Virus record (IMG/VR): IMGVR_UViG_3300042372_000650
Location: 1-42,382 of that record
Reading direction: 5' to 3' (one strand)
Length of the DNA: 42,382 nt
Origin: a virus
Shown: positions 7,204-14,728 of the stretch, one piece after another
Numbering within the stretch: position 1 is the stretch's first letter
Layout of the letters: each line of letters starts with the position of its first letter
Translations under genes and position numbers: made by a program
The notes under the pieces: model-generated
What the model was told of the DNA's origin: nothing
What the model saw: the letters and a program-made list of their open reading frames with translations, nothing else
The model's database searches: none

Positions 7204-9222
7204 TTAAGCGCCCGGATTGCGGAAGGTTGGGCGGAAGTCGGAGGCCCCGCAGCCAAAATCATGCAGGACCCGCATCATGATGCCGTCGAAGTTAAACACG
7301 CCGCCGGTCGCGATTTGCGGACCATTCTGGCCTGCGACATAACCATAGGCAAAAGCTGGCGCGTAATTTGGATCGGCAAACAGGTACCAAGCATTCCCGG
7401 TGATATTGGCATCGACCGCGATCTGGAGGACCCCGGCGAAAAGCGGCACATTGTTCGCCTGGGTGGCCTGATAGGGATTAAGGACCGATTGGGCCTCGCT
7501 TTCCTTATCGGGGCCGACCAGCAAGATGGATGGGCTCAGGTTTAGGAACTGGACCCCGCCAACCCCTTTTTGCTTGCGCATGGCAGCGCGGCCAACGCCC
7601 AGTGAGGCCGAGGAGATTGGGGCGGCCGAGCCAAGATTGGCGTGACCGCCCGCAGCCGTGATTGCCGTCGCATTATACAGCGCCCCGCCATCCGATAAGA
7701 TCGGGCCTGTATTGGTATTCAAGGCCAGCAAGGCATACATCATGGCGTTTTCAGTGCGCGCCGCCTCATAACCGGCGCTGGTAACCAAGTCGCCAAAGGC
7801 GTTTAGATCATCATTGATCAGAAGCTGACGCGAGAACGGCAGCATAACGCCAGAAGTGATCGGGGTCACGCTTTCGCGATTTTCCGAAATGGTGCTGCCT
7901 GGAATATCGCCCGACTCTGAGAGTGGCTGCAGGGCGGGGAAGTCACCCAGCCGATAAAGTTTATGGACCTTGAAATCGTTAAAGGGCCTTTGCTTAGCCC
8001 AGGCCCTATAGGTCGGGGCCGCCACCTGATAGGCGTCCGACAGGGCCTTGTTTGACGCCGCCTCAGTCAGCAGCGGAAAGTCGCTGGTGGTGTGTGAGGC
8101 GCGGGTAATGACCCCAATCGGATCGCGGATGGCCTCGCGCGGGTCAAGACCCATACGGATGGCCAAGAGCTCGACCGCGCGATAGCCCATGAATTCTCGG
8201 GCCATATCCACAGGCGCCTTGCCGGTCATGCGGGCATAAAGGGCTTCAGACATGCGCTTGCCATCGCGTTCGAAGCCGTCGAGCGTGACCGTGGCCGCGC
8301 TAAAAGCCGGGACCGTCGTGCGCTCGCCTTGAGCACCGGCGGCTAGGCTGAGGATCTGGCTGCGGACGGCATCAGCGGTCGTTTCTGGATTTTTCTTGAT
8401 GAATTCGGCGACCTGGGTCTCGACGCCAAAGCCACGGGCCTGGCTGGTCAGGTCAAGGGTCTCAATCGCCGAAAGCGCGACTGGCGCGGGGATAGCCGCA
8501 GGGGGGGCGGCCACGGGGGCCTCTGTATTAACCGACATGTGCCGGGACTCCTCTAGTTGGGGGGACAGGGTTTTGGGGTCAGGGTCGGACACGGGGTCCA
8601 AGGGGCCGCCCTCATCGGCGCTTATCGAATTGAGGGGTTCAGACGCAGCCTGATCCGGGGCCAAGGCGGCGGCGGGTTCAGGCGCGGCAGGGGGGTGATC
8701 TTGCGGCAGGCTACGGACCTGGGCGGCGGGATCGGCGGGGACAGTGACAAACGAGACCTCGCACAGCTCCCAGCGGGTCGCGCGCCAGATATCAGTGCCA
8801 TTTTCGACGCCGGTCTTTTCCATGGCCTGGATGCCATAACCGATCGATAGGCCGGTCAGTTCGCCGCGCGCGACCATGGCCTCGGCGGCCATGCCATCCT
8901 CGGTCTGGGCAAAGGCAATGGTGCCGACTATGGCCCCGGCCTCGAACCGGACATCGGTGACCGAGCCGAGCATGCACTCGATCGAGCTGGCATCATGACT
9001 GTCTAGGACCTTGACCTGACCGGCGCGGACCCGGCCTAGATCGACATTGTCTGGCGAAACGCCCAATTCCTCATATCCAAACCAGCGCAGCACCCGCGCG
9101 CCGGTCGAAAACACCGCATCGACCGTATGGGCATTGGCGCTATAGCTGGCCGGGGCAATGCCAAGATCACGGCGCTGGATGGCCCCGGGCTGAAAGCCCT
9201 GGGGCAGAGGATGATTGGACAT
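7204..9222 (-). CDS. HK97-type prohead protease fused to major capsid protein
   Basis: This 672-residue protein joins a head maturation protease to the major capsid protein. Residues 1-170 match the S78 (U35) protease family: His76 in LDSHD and Ser126 in GLSIGY are the likely catalytic pair, followed by an ELCEVSFV strand. Residues 171-228 are a Pro/Ala-rich linker. From about residue 229 the chain is a capsid-like protein of about 444 residues with a helical N-terminal (delta-like) domain, then a shell domain ending in a GVFNFDGIMMRV strand. The ATG at 9222 has a GAAGG site. Such fusions are known in alphaproteobacterial phages. An internal start could supply separate capsid protein. Confidence 0.93.
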   Translation of the reverse strand: MSNHPLPQGFQPGAIQRRDLGIAPASYSANAHTVDAVFSTGARVLRWFGYEELGVSPDNVDLGRVRAGQVKVLDSHDASSIECMLGSVTDVRFEAGAIVGTIAFAQTEDGMAAEAMVARGELTGLSIGYGIQAMEKTGVENGTDIWRATRWELCEVSFVTVPADPAAQVRSLPQDHPPAAPEPAAALAPDQAASEPLNSISADEGGPLDPVSDPDPKTLSPQLEESRHMSVNTEAPVAAPPAAIPAPVALSAIETLDLTSQARGFGVETQVAEFIKKNPETTADAVRSQILSLAAGAQGERTTVPAFSAATVTLDGFERDGKRMSEALYARMTGKAPVDMAREFMGYRAVELLAIRMGLDPREAIRDPIGVITRASHTTSDFPLLTEAASNKALSDAYQVAAPTYRAWAKQRPFNDFKVHKLYRLGDFPALQPLSESGDIPGSTISENRESVTPITSGVMLPFSRQLLINDDLNAFGDLVTSAGYEAARTENAMMYALLALNTNTGPILSDGGALYNATAITAAGGHANLGSAAPISSASLGVGRAAMRKQKGVGGVQFLNLSPSILLVGPDKESEAQSVLNPYQATQANNVPLFAGVLQIAVDANITGNAWYLFADPNYAPAFAYGYVAGQNGPQIATGGVFNFDGIMMRVLHDFGCGASDFRPTFRNPGA
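8536..8554 (-). promoter_or_regulatory. Internal ribosome-binding site and ATG for free capsid protein
   Basis: Within the fusion gene, AGAGGAG (8554-8548) lies nine bases before an in-frame ATG at 8538, codon 229. Translation from here would give a 444-residue capsid protein without the protease. The position falls exactly in the linker between the two domains, so the site is well placed to raise the capsid to protease ratio, as in lambda, where Nu3 starts inside C. Confidence 0.6.
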
Positions 9223-9233
9223 GGAAAGAACCT

Positions 9234-10784
9234 TCAGGGGTTGGAATCGGTAGGCGCTGTGGGGCGCAAGAAACCGGCGGGCGCTTGAATCTGGCCTCGG
9301 CCATCGATCCGGCGGGGATCGGTATCTAGGGCCAGGTTCTTGGCATCTGCGGCGGCATTAAAGGTTGCAATATCATTGACATGGTCGCGCCAATTCTTGC
9401 CGCGACTGGACAGGCTTTCGCCCATTGTGGTCAGGCCCGCGCGGATGGCCTTGATCTCGGCATTTATGTCTTTTTCCGGATCAACCCAGGCGCGGGGCGG
9501 CGGGGTCCAGGCGGCGGTCACCTCGATCAGTCTTGGCTCATTCCTGACCAGGGCTTCGCGCTGCATGATCCGCTTCCAGGCGGCATCACAGACATGCGGC
9601 AAGATCGTATGGGCTAGCCAGTCGTCCAAAAGGGCCCAGAAGGCCACCGTTGCAGCCCGGAGGCTGGAATAATTGGCCTGGCTGACATCGCCGGTCAGGA
9701 GATGATAGGGCACACCTAGGCTGGCCGCGACCGCTTCTAATTGACGGCGGACAAAGGCATCGCCATCGCCGCTGGACGAGGGATTAACCACGCTAATGTC
9801 TTCGCCCGGCCGCGCCGTATAGATGCCGCCGGGGCGCAGGGTTTCCCAGACCTGACCGTCGGATTGGGTGTCTTGTTCGCCAAGCGCCGAGCGGCCATCA
9901 TCCAGAGCCGGGCGGCGCACCAGGGCCAGGCAGGCCTCGACCCGCTTTTTTTGCAAGGTCGCGTCATTCAACTCGCCAATAGAATAGAGGGCGAAGACGG
10001 CCTGGGCTAGCCAAGGCACACCAAGCGATTGGCCAATCCGTTCACAACGATATAGGTGATCGACGTCCCTGGCATCCACGGCGGTCGAGCTATAGATCCC
10101 GCTCGGGCTAGGCATGAGATCCGTGGAACTGACCGGGGCCGACCAACCACCCAAGACATCACCCGGATGGCGCGGATAAAGATGATATGAAACCAGATTT
10201 CCGTCCTGATCGGTCTCAATCCCATTGACCACCCGGTTGCCATTAGCCAGGTTTTGGGTGCGGGTGTGATCGAGCCAATCGCCCTCAAGTGCCCGCACCC
10301 GACTGTTTGGAATCTTGCCATTCGAGGTCCAGACCAGAAGGCTATTGCCGCCCTCAATCATGCCCCGCACCATTTGGGATTGCAGCGTGTAAAAGGTGTG
10401 TCGCCCATCAACAGGATGATTGGCCCAGCTATTCCATGCCGATTGCGCCAGCGCCGCTAGCCGCTCATCGCTATGTTCGGCCCGCGCCTCAATCCCGTCG
10501 CCGACCAGATTGGCCACCAGCTGATTTACGCCAGACGCTGCATACGGATTATTGCGCACCAGATCGCGCGATCGGTCGCGCAGGCGGCGAAGATCGCGCC
10601 AGACCTCCAGATCGGCACTGGCGGCTGTGGTTTGCCAGTTTTGGGTCCGTCGATCGATGCGCGCGGCATCATAGCGCCGGGTCTGGGGCTGGGACGCCAT
10701 CAGGTCTAGGGCATTGCGATAGGCGCGCCGCTGGACCCCAGCGCGCGGATCGAAAAACCCGATTAAGGAATCGAGAAAATTCAC
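9234..10784 (-). CDS. Portal protein (lambda gpB family)
   Basis: This 516-residue protein forms the dodecameric channel at the capsid vertex through which DNA is packaged. The N-terminal part contains RDLVRNNPYAASGVNQLVANLVG and the middle a YRCERIGQSLGVPWLA segment, both typical of the lambda-type portal family (Phage_portal_2). A GVPYHLLTGDVSQANYSSLRAA segment near residue 360 and a later W-PPPRAWVDPEKD segment complete the match. The start is GTG at 10784 and overlaps the gpW-like stop as GTGA. It lies between the joiner and the protease-capsid gene, the canonical order. Confidence 0.96.
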   Translation of the reverse strand: MNFLDSLIGFFDPRAGVQRRAYRNALDLMASQPQTRRYDAARIDRRTQNWQTTAASADLEVWRDLRRLRDRSRDLVRNNPYAASGVNQLVANLVGDGIEARAEHSDERLAALAQSAWNSWANHPVDGRHTFYTLQSQMVRGMIEGGNSLLVWTSNGKIPNSRVRALEGDWLDHTRTQNLANGNRVVNGIETDQDGNLVSYHLYPRHPGDVLGGWSAPVSSTDLMPSPSGIYSSTAVDARDVDHLYRCERIGQSLGVPWLAQAVFALYSIGELNDATLQKKRVEACLALVRRPALDDGRSALGEQDTQSDGQVWETLRPGGIYTARPGEDISVVNPSSSGDGDAFVRRQLEAVAASLGVPYHLLTGDVSQANYSSLRAATVAFWALLDDWLAHTILPHVCDAAWKRIMQREALVRNEPRLIEVTAAWTPPPRAWVDPEKDINAEIKAIRAGLTTMGESLSSRGKNWRDHVNDIATFNAAADAKNLALDTDPRRIDGRGQIQAPAGFLRPTAPTDSNP

Positions 10785-10969
10785 CGGTCAAACACCACAA
10801 ACGTGGTCTGGGGTTCGCGGCTTAGGCGGTTGCGGTTATAATTGATCGCGGCCACCAGGTCGGTCGTCGACTTATAGGTGATGCGTTCGCCATTGGCCTC
10901 GATCGTCAATTCGCCCCGCGCCAGGGCGTCCTCGAGTAGGACAATATTGGCGGCATAGTCGGTGGCCAT
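10781..10969 (-). CDS. gpW-like head-tail joining protein
   Basis: This 62-residue protein lies between the large terminase and the portal, as gpW does in lambda. It has the gpW layout: an N-terminal helix (AANIVLLEDALARGE), a short strand pair around residues 23-33, and a C-terminal helix (STTDLVAAINYNRNRLSRE). gpW completes filled heads and connects them to the tail. The ATG at 10969 abuts the terminase stop and its own stop overlaps the GTG of the portal, so all three are coupled. Confidence 0.85.
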   Translation of the reverse strand: MATDYAANIVLLEDALARGELTIEANGERITYKSTTDLVAAINYNRNRLSREPQTTFVVFDR

Positions 10970-13108
10970 TTAGAACCAATCCTTATTGTCTAGCTTGATC
11001 CAGGGCTCGGACGTATCGCGAACCGGATTCGCGGGGCGCGCAGGCGGGGTTTCGGCGGCGGCGGGCTGGCGCATCAACTGCACCAGGTCGCCCTGGGCGG
11101 GATCAGGGGCCGCGCAGCGTTCAGCCTGCAGCTGGCCCCAGCGAGCATGGGATAGGCCATCAAGGCGCAGGGCCTCGGTTGCGGCCATGCTATAGATTGC
11201 GCAGTCCAGCCAGTGATTTTGCCGCCCCGAAATTACCTTCCAAACCCGGGCGGGGACGCCCGACGGGGTGGTCTCGGTCACGCAGGTTTCAGATGTCAGC
11301 TGACCAAACAGATTAGCATCGGCCTCGCGGCCAAAATGTAAGCGCCCGCGAATCTCGCCGGGGGTTTCGCCCCGGGCGCGGGCCTCTGCCGCCTTGAGGC
11401 TGGCGCGGACATAGCCATAAAAGGTCGCCTTGGCTCCAAAGGTGCCGACCAAGAACGCCTTATCATCGGCCTTGCCCGTGGCCCGGCCAGCGCGGCGGCC
11501 GCGACTGATATACTGGGTCGCCTCGCCGCGCCCTAGAAGCGGTCTAAACCAGCCCGGCCTGCCAAACACCGGCATGCGATTAGGGTGGCCCTTGCAAAAG
11601 GCTCTGGCCGACTCGGTGTGATAACCAGCATCAACACAGACCTGATCAATCTCTAGAGTCTTGCCGCCGGGCAGGGTCAGGCCTCGGCGCACCAGCTCAT
11701 CTAGCCGCAACCAGGCCCCTTGGCCGGGCACATCGGTCGGGCCGGGCAGGAAACCAAAATCAAGGCACCAGGTCTCAGACTCCGGGCCATGGCCATTGGT
11801 CAGATAATAGATCCCGTCGCCCTGGATATCGCAGCCCATGGTAAAGACGCAGGGTCCCCATGGCACCTGACCCCTGCCCCAATCCTGTTCGCGCAGGATT
11901 TCGAGGGACTCGGCGGGCGGGGCATCGCCCTTGTATTCAAACAGCTCACCCAGTTCCAGATTGGTCCAGGTCTTGAGCGCATTGACATTGCCCTGGGCGG
12001 CGACAAAGCCGGTCGCCAGCTGTGACCAGGTCAGAAACGAAGAAATGATGCCGGTGATATGATAGCCCGGCTGCAGCCCGCCCATGGGCCGGGTGCGCCA
12101 GTGCGTGATCTGATCGTCTGGAATAATACGCGGCGGGCGGATCTTATCGCCGTCAGGGGTTTCGGTTTCAGCCGTCGGGATCCAGAGCGCGGTCTGGAGC
12201 AGGTCTTGTTTTTGATAATGCTCGATCACTAGGCCAGCGCAGGTCGGGTCGAGCATATAGGCCTTGGCCGGTTGGCCGCTCGGCCAGACCAGGTCCGAAA
12301 ATACAGGGTCAAACCATTGGCCGCTATGCGGGCTTTGCAGATAGAGCCGTCTTTGGTCAGACGCCTCATAGGCCCGGCCAATCTTGGATGCGCCCTTAAT
12401 GGTGCCGGTCGAAATCTTAAGCCGCTTGGACAGGCCTTGGCGGGCATAGACCCGCTGGCGGGCCGTGACCATGCCCTCTGGACTGCCTTGATTGTCCAAA
12501 TCGTCTGGAAACTGGTCTAGATCATCCTCGACCACATAGCGGATCGAGTGGGCGCGCAGTGTGGCGGCGGAATTGGCCCCGGCGATCAAGAGCCAAGAGC
12601 CCTTGCGAAACCGCACACGAAGCGCCGTGGTGCCATCCCCGTCGCGGGACTTGCGCCCCATGATCGCGCCGGTCAGGTCGGGATTAAGCCTTGGCGTGGC
12701 CTCGACCATGGGCCAGAGTTTTTCGGCTAGCCAGTCCTTGGCCGCTGTGATCGTGGCCTGGACATACATCAAGGGGCCGGGGGCAATATCGGCAATATAG
12801 CCGACCCAGTTTTCGGCGCTGGCCGAGCCGCCGGACTGGGCGCATTTCAGGATCGATATGGTTTCAGCCGGATCATGCGGGCTCAGCCGGTCCATAATCT
12901 CGACCAGATAGGGCGCGGTGGCATGACGCCAGGGACCGGGATAGGCGCTGTCATCCGAAAACCTGCGATAGCGCCCAGCCCAGTCCGAGACCGATAGCTT
13001 TTCCGGCGGGCGCAGGCCCGTGGCAAAGGATCGATTGATCCGGGCCGCATTGGCCAAAAGGTGTTTTTGAATGGCCGGATCATACCGGTCCAGAACCGCT
13101 AGGCTCAT
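10970..13108 (-). CDS. terL: Terminase large subunit (lambda gpA family)
   Basis: This 712-residue protein is the packaging motor and nuclease. The ATPase half shows a Walker A-type segment KCAQSGGSASAEN near residues 88-100 and a Walker B-type segment YVVEDDLDQFPDD at 191-203. The C-terminal half has the family pattern KTLEIDQVCVDAGYHTE that carries nuclease acidic residues. The P-loop lacks a classic GKT, as is common in GpA-type terminases. The family usually cuts at cos sites, which suggests cohesive-end packaging. The ATG at 13108 overlaps the small-subunit stop as ATGA. Confidence 0.95.
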   Translation of the reverse strand: MSLAVLDRYDPAIQKHLLANAARINRSFATGLRPPEKLSVSDWAGRYRRFSDDSAYPGPWRHATAPYLVEIMDRLSPHDPAETISILKCAQSGGSASAENWVGYIADIAPGPLMYVQATITAAKDWLAEKLWPMVEATPRLNPDLTGAIMGRKSRDGDGTTALRVRFRKGSWLLIAGANSAATLRAHSIRYVVEDDLDQFPDDLDNQGSPEGMVTARQRVYARQGLSKRLKISTGTIKGASKIGRAYEASDQRRLYLQSPHSGQWFDPVFSDLVWPSGQPAKAYMLDPTCAGLVIEHYQKQDLLQTALWIPTAETETPDGDKIRPPRIIPDDQITHWRTRPMGGLQPGYHITGIISSFLTWSQLATGFVAAQGNVNALKTWTNLELGELFEYKGDAPPAESLEILREQDWGRGQVPWGPCVFTMGCDIQGDGIYYLTNGHGPESETWCLDFGFLPGPTDVPGQGAWLRLDELVRRGLTLPGGKTLEIDQVCVDAGYHTESARAFCKGHPNRMPVFGRPGWFRPLLGRGEATQYISRGRRAGRATGKADDKAFLVGTFGAKATFYGYVRASLKAAEARARGETPGEIRGRLHFGREADANLFGQLTSETCVTETTPSGVPARVWKVISGRQNHWLDCAIYSMAATEALRLDGLSHARWGQLQAERCAAPDPAQGDLVQLMRQPAAAETPPARPANPVRDTSEPWIKLDNKDWF

Positions 13109-13767
13109 GCGGCGGCGACTTGGTCCAAATCAAGCATGGGGTCAGCCTCATGGATAGCGGCAAGCGCCTGGTCGATCTCGGTCTCGGCGCGCGCCTCAGC
13201 CTCGATCTGGTCGGCAAGGGATTCAAATGTCTGGTCGATCAGCTCGGCGCAAAGGACCTGGACCGTGCGCGGATCAGTCATGGCGGCGAGCCGCTCTGAC
13301 TCCAGCCGAAAGGCACTCTGGATCCGTTCCCGCGCCTGCCGCCCCAGATCGCCCGCCCGGCGCTCAAATTCGGAGACCAAGACCAACGCCCCGGCCCGCT
13401 CGTCAAGGTCAAGGGTGAGCTCTATGTTTTTGAGACGCTTATTTTTTAAATTTTCATCATTAATTTCAGAACGCTGATGGACTTTTAGAAACGGCAATCG
13501 GTCATCTATTGAACGATACGGGGCCTTTTCTAACGGCCTTTTAGAAGCCTCAGTCGGTCGCCCGCGATTAGGGTCGATCATGCCTTCAATCAATAAATTG
13601 GACCTAGCGACATCAACTAGTTTTCGTTTCGGATTGTTCGGGTCCGCCGCAAAAACCAAATAATTCGCTGCCTTCCAATTTGTTACAGCTTGGCGGCTTA
13701 CTCCATGAAGCTTCGCATAGTTTGTTTGTGTGACTAATTCAGACACGGGGACCTTCTCAAAGTACAT
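13105..13767 (-). CDS. terS: Terminase small subunit (DNA recognition)
   Basis: This protein of about 220 residues precedes the large terminase and should bind the packaging site. A helix-turn-helix lies near the N-terminus (YAKLHGVSRQAVTNWK), as in lambda Nu1, and the C-terminal 120 residues are charged, helical and likely coiled-coil, the part that assembles rings and contacts the large subunit. The ATG at 13767 and a TTG at 13776 are both possible; neither has a clear Shine-Dalgarno site. Bases 13430-13720 are clearly richer in A+T than the flanking genes, which suggests that this half was exchanged from another source. A palindrome covers the start. Confidence 0.85.
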   Translation of the reverse strand: MYFEKVPVSELVTQTNYAKLHGVSRQAVTNWKAANYLVFAADPNNPKRKLVDVARSNLLIEGMIDPNRGRPTEASKRPLEKAPYRSIDDRLPFLKVHQRSEINDENLKNKRLKNIELTLDLDERAGALVLVSEFERRAGDLGRQARERIQSAFRLESERLAAMTDPRTVQVLCAELIDQTFESLADQIEAEARAETEIDQALAAIHEADPMLDLDQVAAA

Positions 13768-13800
13768 AATGTACAAAAAGAAAAACTAACAAAAACTAAC
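13762..13800 (-). promoter_or_regulatory. Palindrome over the terS start plus tandem 10-mers
   Basis: GTACAT-A-ATGTAC at 13762-13774 is a perfect 13-base dyad covering the terS start codons. Immediately upstream (minus strand sense) the 10-mer AAAAACTAAC is repeated twice without a gap (13781-13800). The combination could be a terminase binding site, a translational operator, or both. No function can be fixed from sequence. Confidence 0.45.
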
Positions 13801-13912
13801 GGACCCCCGGACTCTGCCCGACCGTATTGGGTGGGGGGCTGCAGGAAGGACCCGCTAGGGTGGGGAGAGATGGGATTGGAGGGGTACACTGGGATGGCTA
13901 CCGCACTCGAGG
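13777..13912. other. Candidate cos region upstream of terS
   Basis: This non-coding gap lies directly upstream of the small terminase gene, where lambda-type phages carry cos. It combines the AT-rich tandem 10-mers with a G-rich tract containing repeated GGGTGGGG words near 13829 and 13859. I see no nicking site I can name, so the assignment rests on position and on the lambda-type terminase. Confidence 0.3.
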
Positions 13913-13934
13913 TCAGGATAGCCTGGCCGAGTGC
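13903..13934 (-). terminator. Hairpin spanning the NusG-like gene stop
   Basis: GCACTCG (13903-13909) pairs perfectly with CGAGTGC (13928-13934), and an inner CAGG/CCTG pairing extends it. The hairpin straddles the stop of the NusG-like gene (13915-13913), just before the late genes. No T-run follows, so it may be a pause, processing or antiterminator-sensitive site rather than a strong terminator. Confidence 0.45.
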
Positions 13935-14428
13935 ACAGTGATCCGCGATTCGCGATTCAGGAGCTTAAGCAACAACACGGACCGATTCTTGTCAATGCTT
14001 TCACAGAATATCCCCTCAAGCTCGCCGTCATCGATCTTGACCCTCTGGCCCTTTTCGAAGACGCGCGCAGGCTTGACCTCCACCATATTAATCATCCCAT
14101 CGACCTCGCGCACCCGGATGTTTTCGATATTGGCATCGCAGGCAATCATGGGCTTGCCGCCAGCACTGCAGACCAGGGACTGCACCCCGCGTGTCGAGAA
14201 GATACAGCGCCACTGATCCACCCGCTGCGAGAAGCGGACGAACAGATAGCGCGCAAACAAGGGCCGACCCTTAACTTCACGGGTCTTGCGATCCACCATC
14301 AAGGCCATGGGCAGATAGACCTCAAAGCCCTGGTCGCGCAGATTGGCCGCCGCCGTTCGTTCACAGAAGGCCTTGGCCTTGACCACATACCAGCTCCGGC
14401 TTTCCAGTTTGAGGTCCTGCTCAGTCAT
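13913..14428 (-). CDS. NusG/RfaH-like transcription elongation factor, likely late antiterminator
   Basis: This 171-residue protein has the two-domain build of NusG paralogues. Residues 11-105 fit the NGN domain: SWYVVKAKAFCERTAAANL, then GFEVYLP and RPLFARYLFVRF, the segments that bind RNA polymerase in RfaH and NusG. Residues 125-170 fit a KOW domain (FEKGQRVKIDDGELEGIF). Members of this family lock polymerase into a pause-resistant state. The gene lies between the replication genes and the terminase on the same strand, so a role in late operon readthrough is a sound inference. AAGGACT precedes the ATG at 14428. It takes the place that Q holds in lambda. Confidence 0.88.
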   Translation of the reverse strand: MTEQDLKLESRSWYVVKAKAFCERTAAANLRDQGFEVYLPMALMVDRKTREVKGRPLFARYLFVRFSQRVDQWRCIFSTRGVQSLVCSAGGKPMIACDANIENIRVREVDGMINMVEVKPARVFEKGQRVKIDDGELEGIFCESIDKNRSVLLLKLLNRESRITVHSARLS

Positions 14429-14485
14429 TTATTTTTAGTCCTTCTGATTAGAATTAAAAAACACCGACACACCTAAACGCCGCAC

Positions 14486-14728
14486 ACAGACCATAACGCA
14501 TCCCGCATAGACGCCTCACGCGACGTGCGCCTATAGAGACTTCCCCGGCGCAAGGTCTGCATGGTCTGTAAGGTCTGTTATCACAACATAATCAACACCT
14601 TATCGAACGGACCAAGCGGGCCACCGCAGACAGACAATCGTCTGTAAACCGCCCCTCCGGCCCGCCTTGACCACAGACCATCGCCCTATGGTCTGTTATG
14701 GTCTGTGGTTTTAAACCCAATCGTCTGT
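14486..14728. repeat. Iteron cluster, ten copies of ATGGTCTGT-type 9-mer
   Basis: Exact ATGGTCTGT occurs on the plus strand at 14561-14569, 14688-14696 and 14698-14706 and on the minus strand at 14486-14494 and 14673-14681. Close variants lie at 14552-14560, 14570-14578, 14637-14645 and 14720-14728 (plus) and 14630-14638 (minus). Three copies abut at 14552-14578. The cluster fills the gap between helicase and NusG-like gene and enters the helicase 3' end. An AT-rich stretch (about 14428-14462) lies beside it. It most likely is the replication origin; a late-promoter operator is the alternative. Confidence 0.8.

Noticed and set aside
14486-14728. CRISPR array
   Set aside because: The repeats are only 9 bases, occur in both orientations and have irregular spacing. 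No other array-like pattern was seen in the window.
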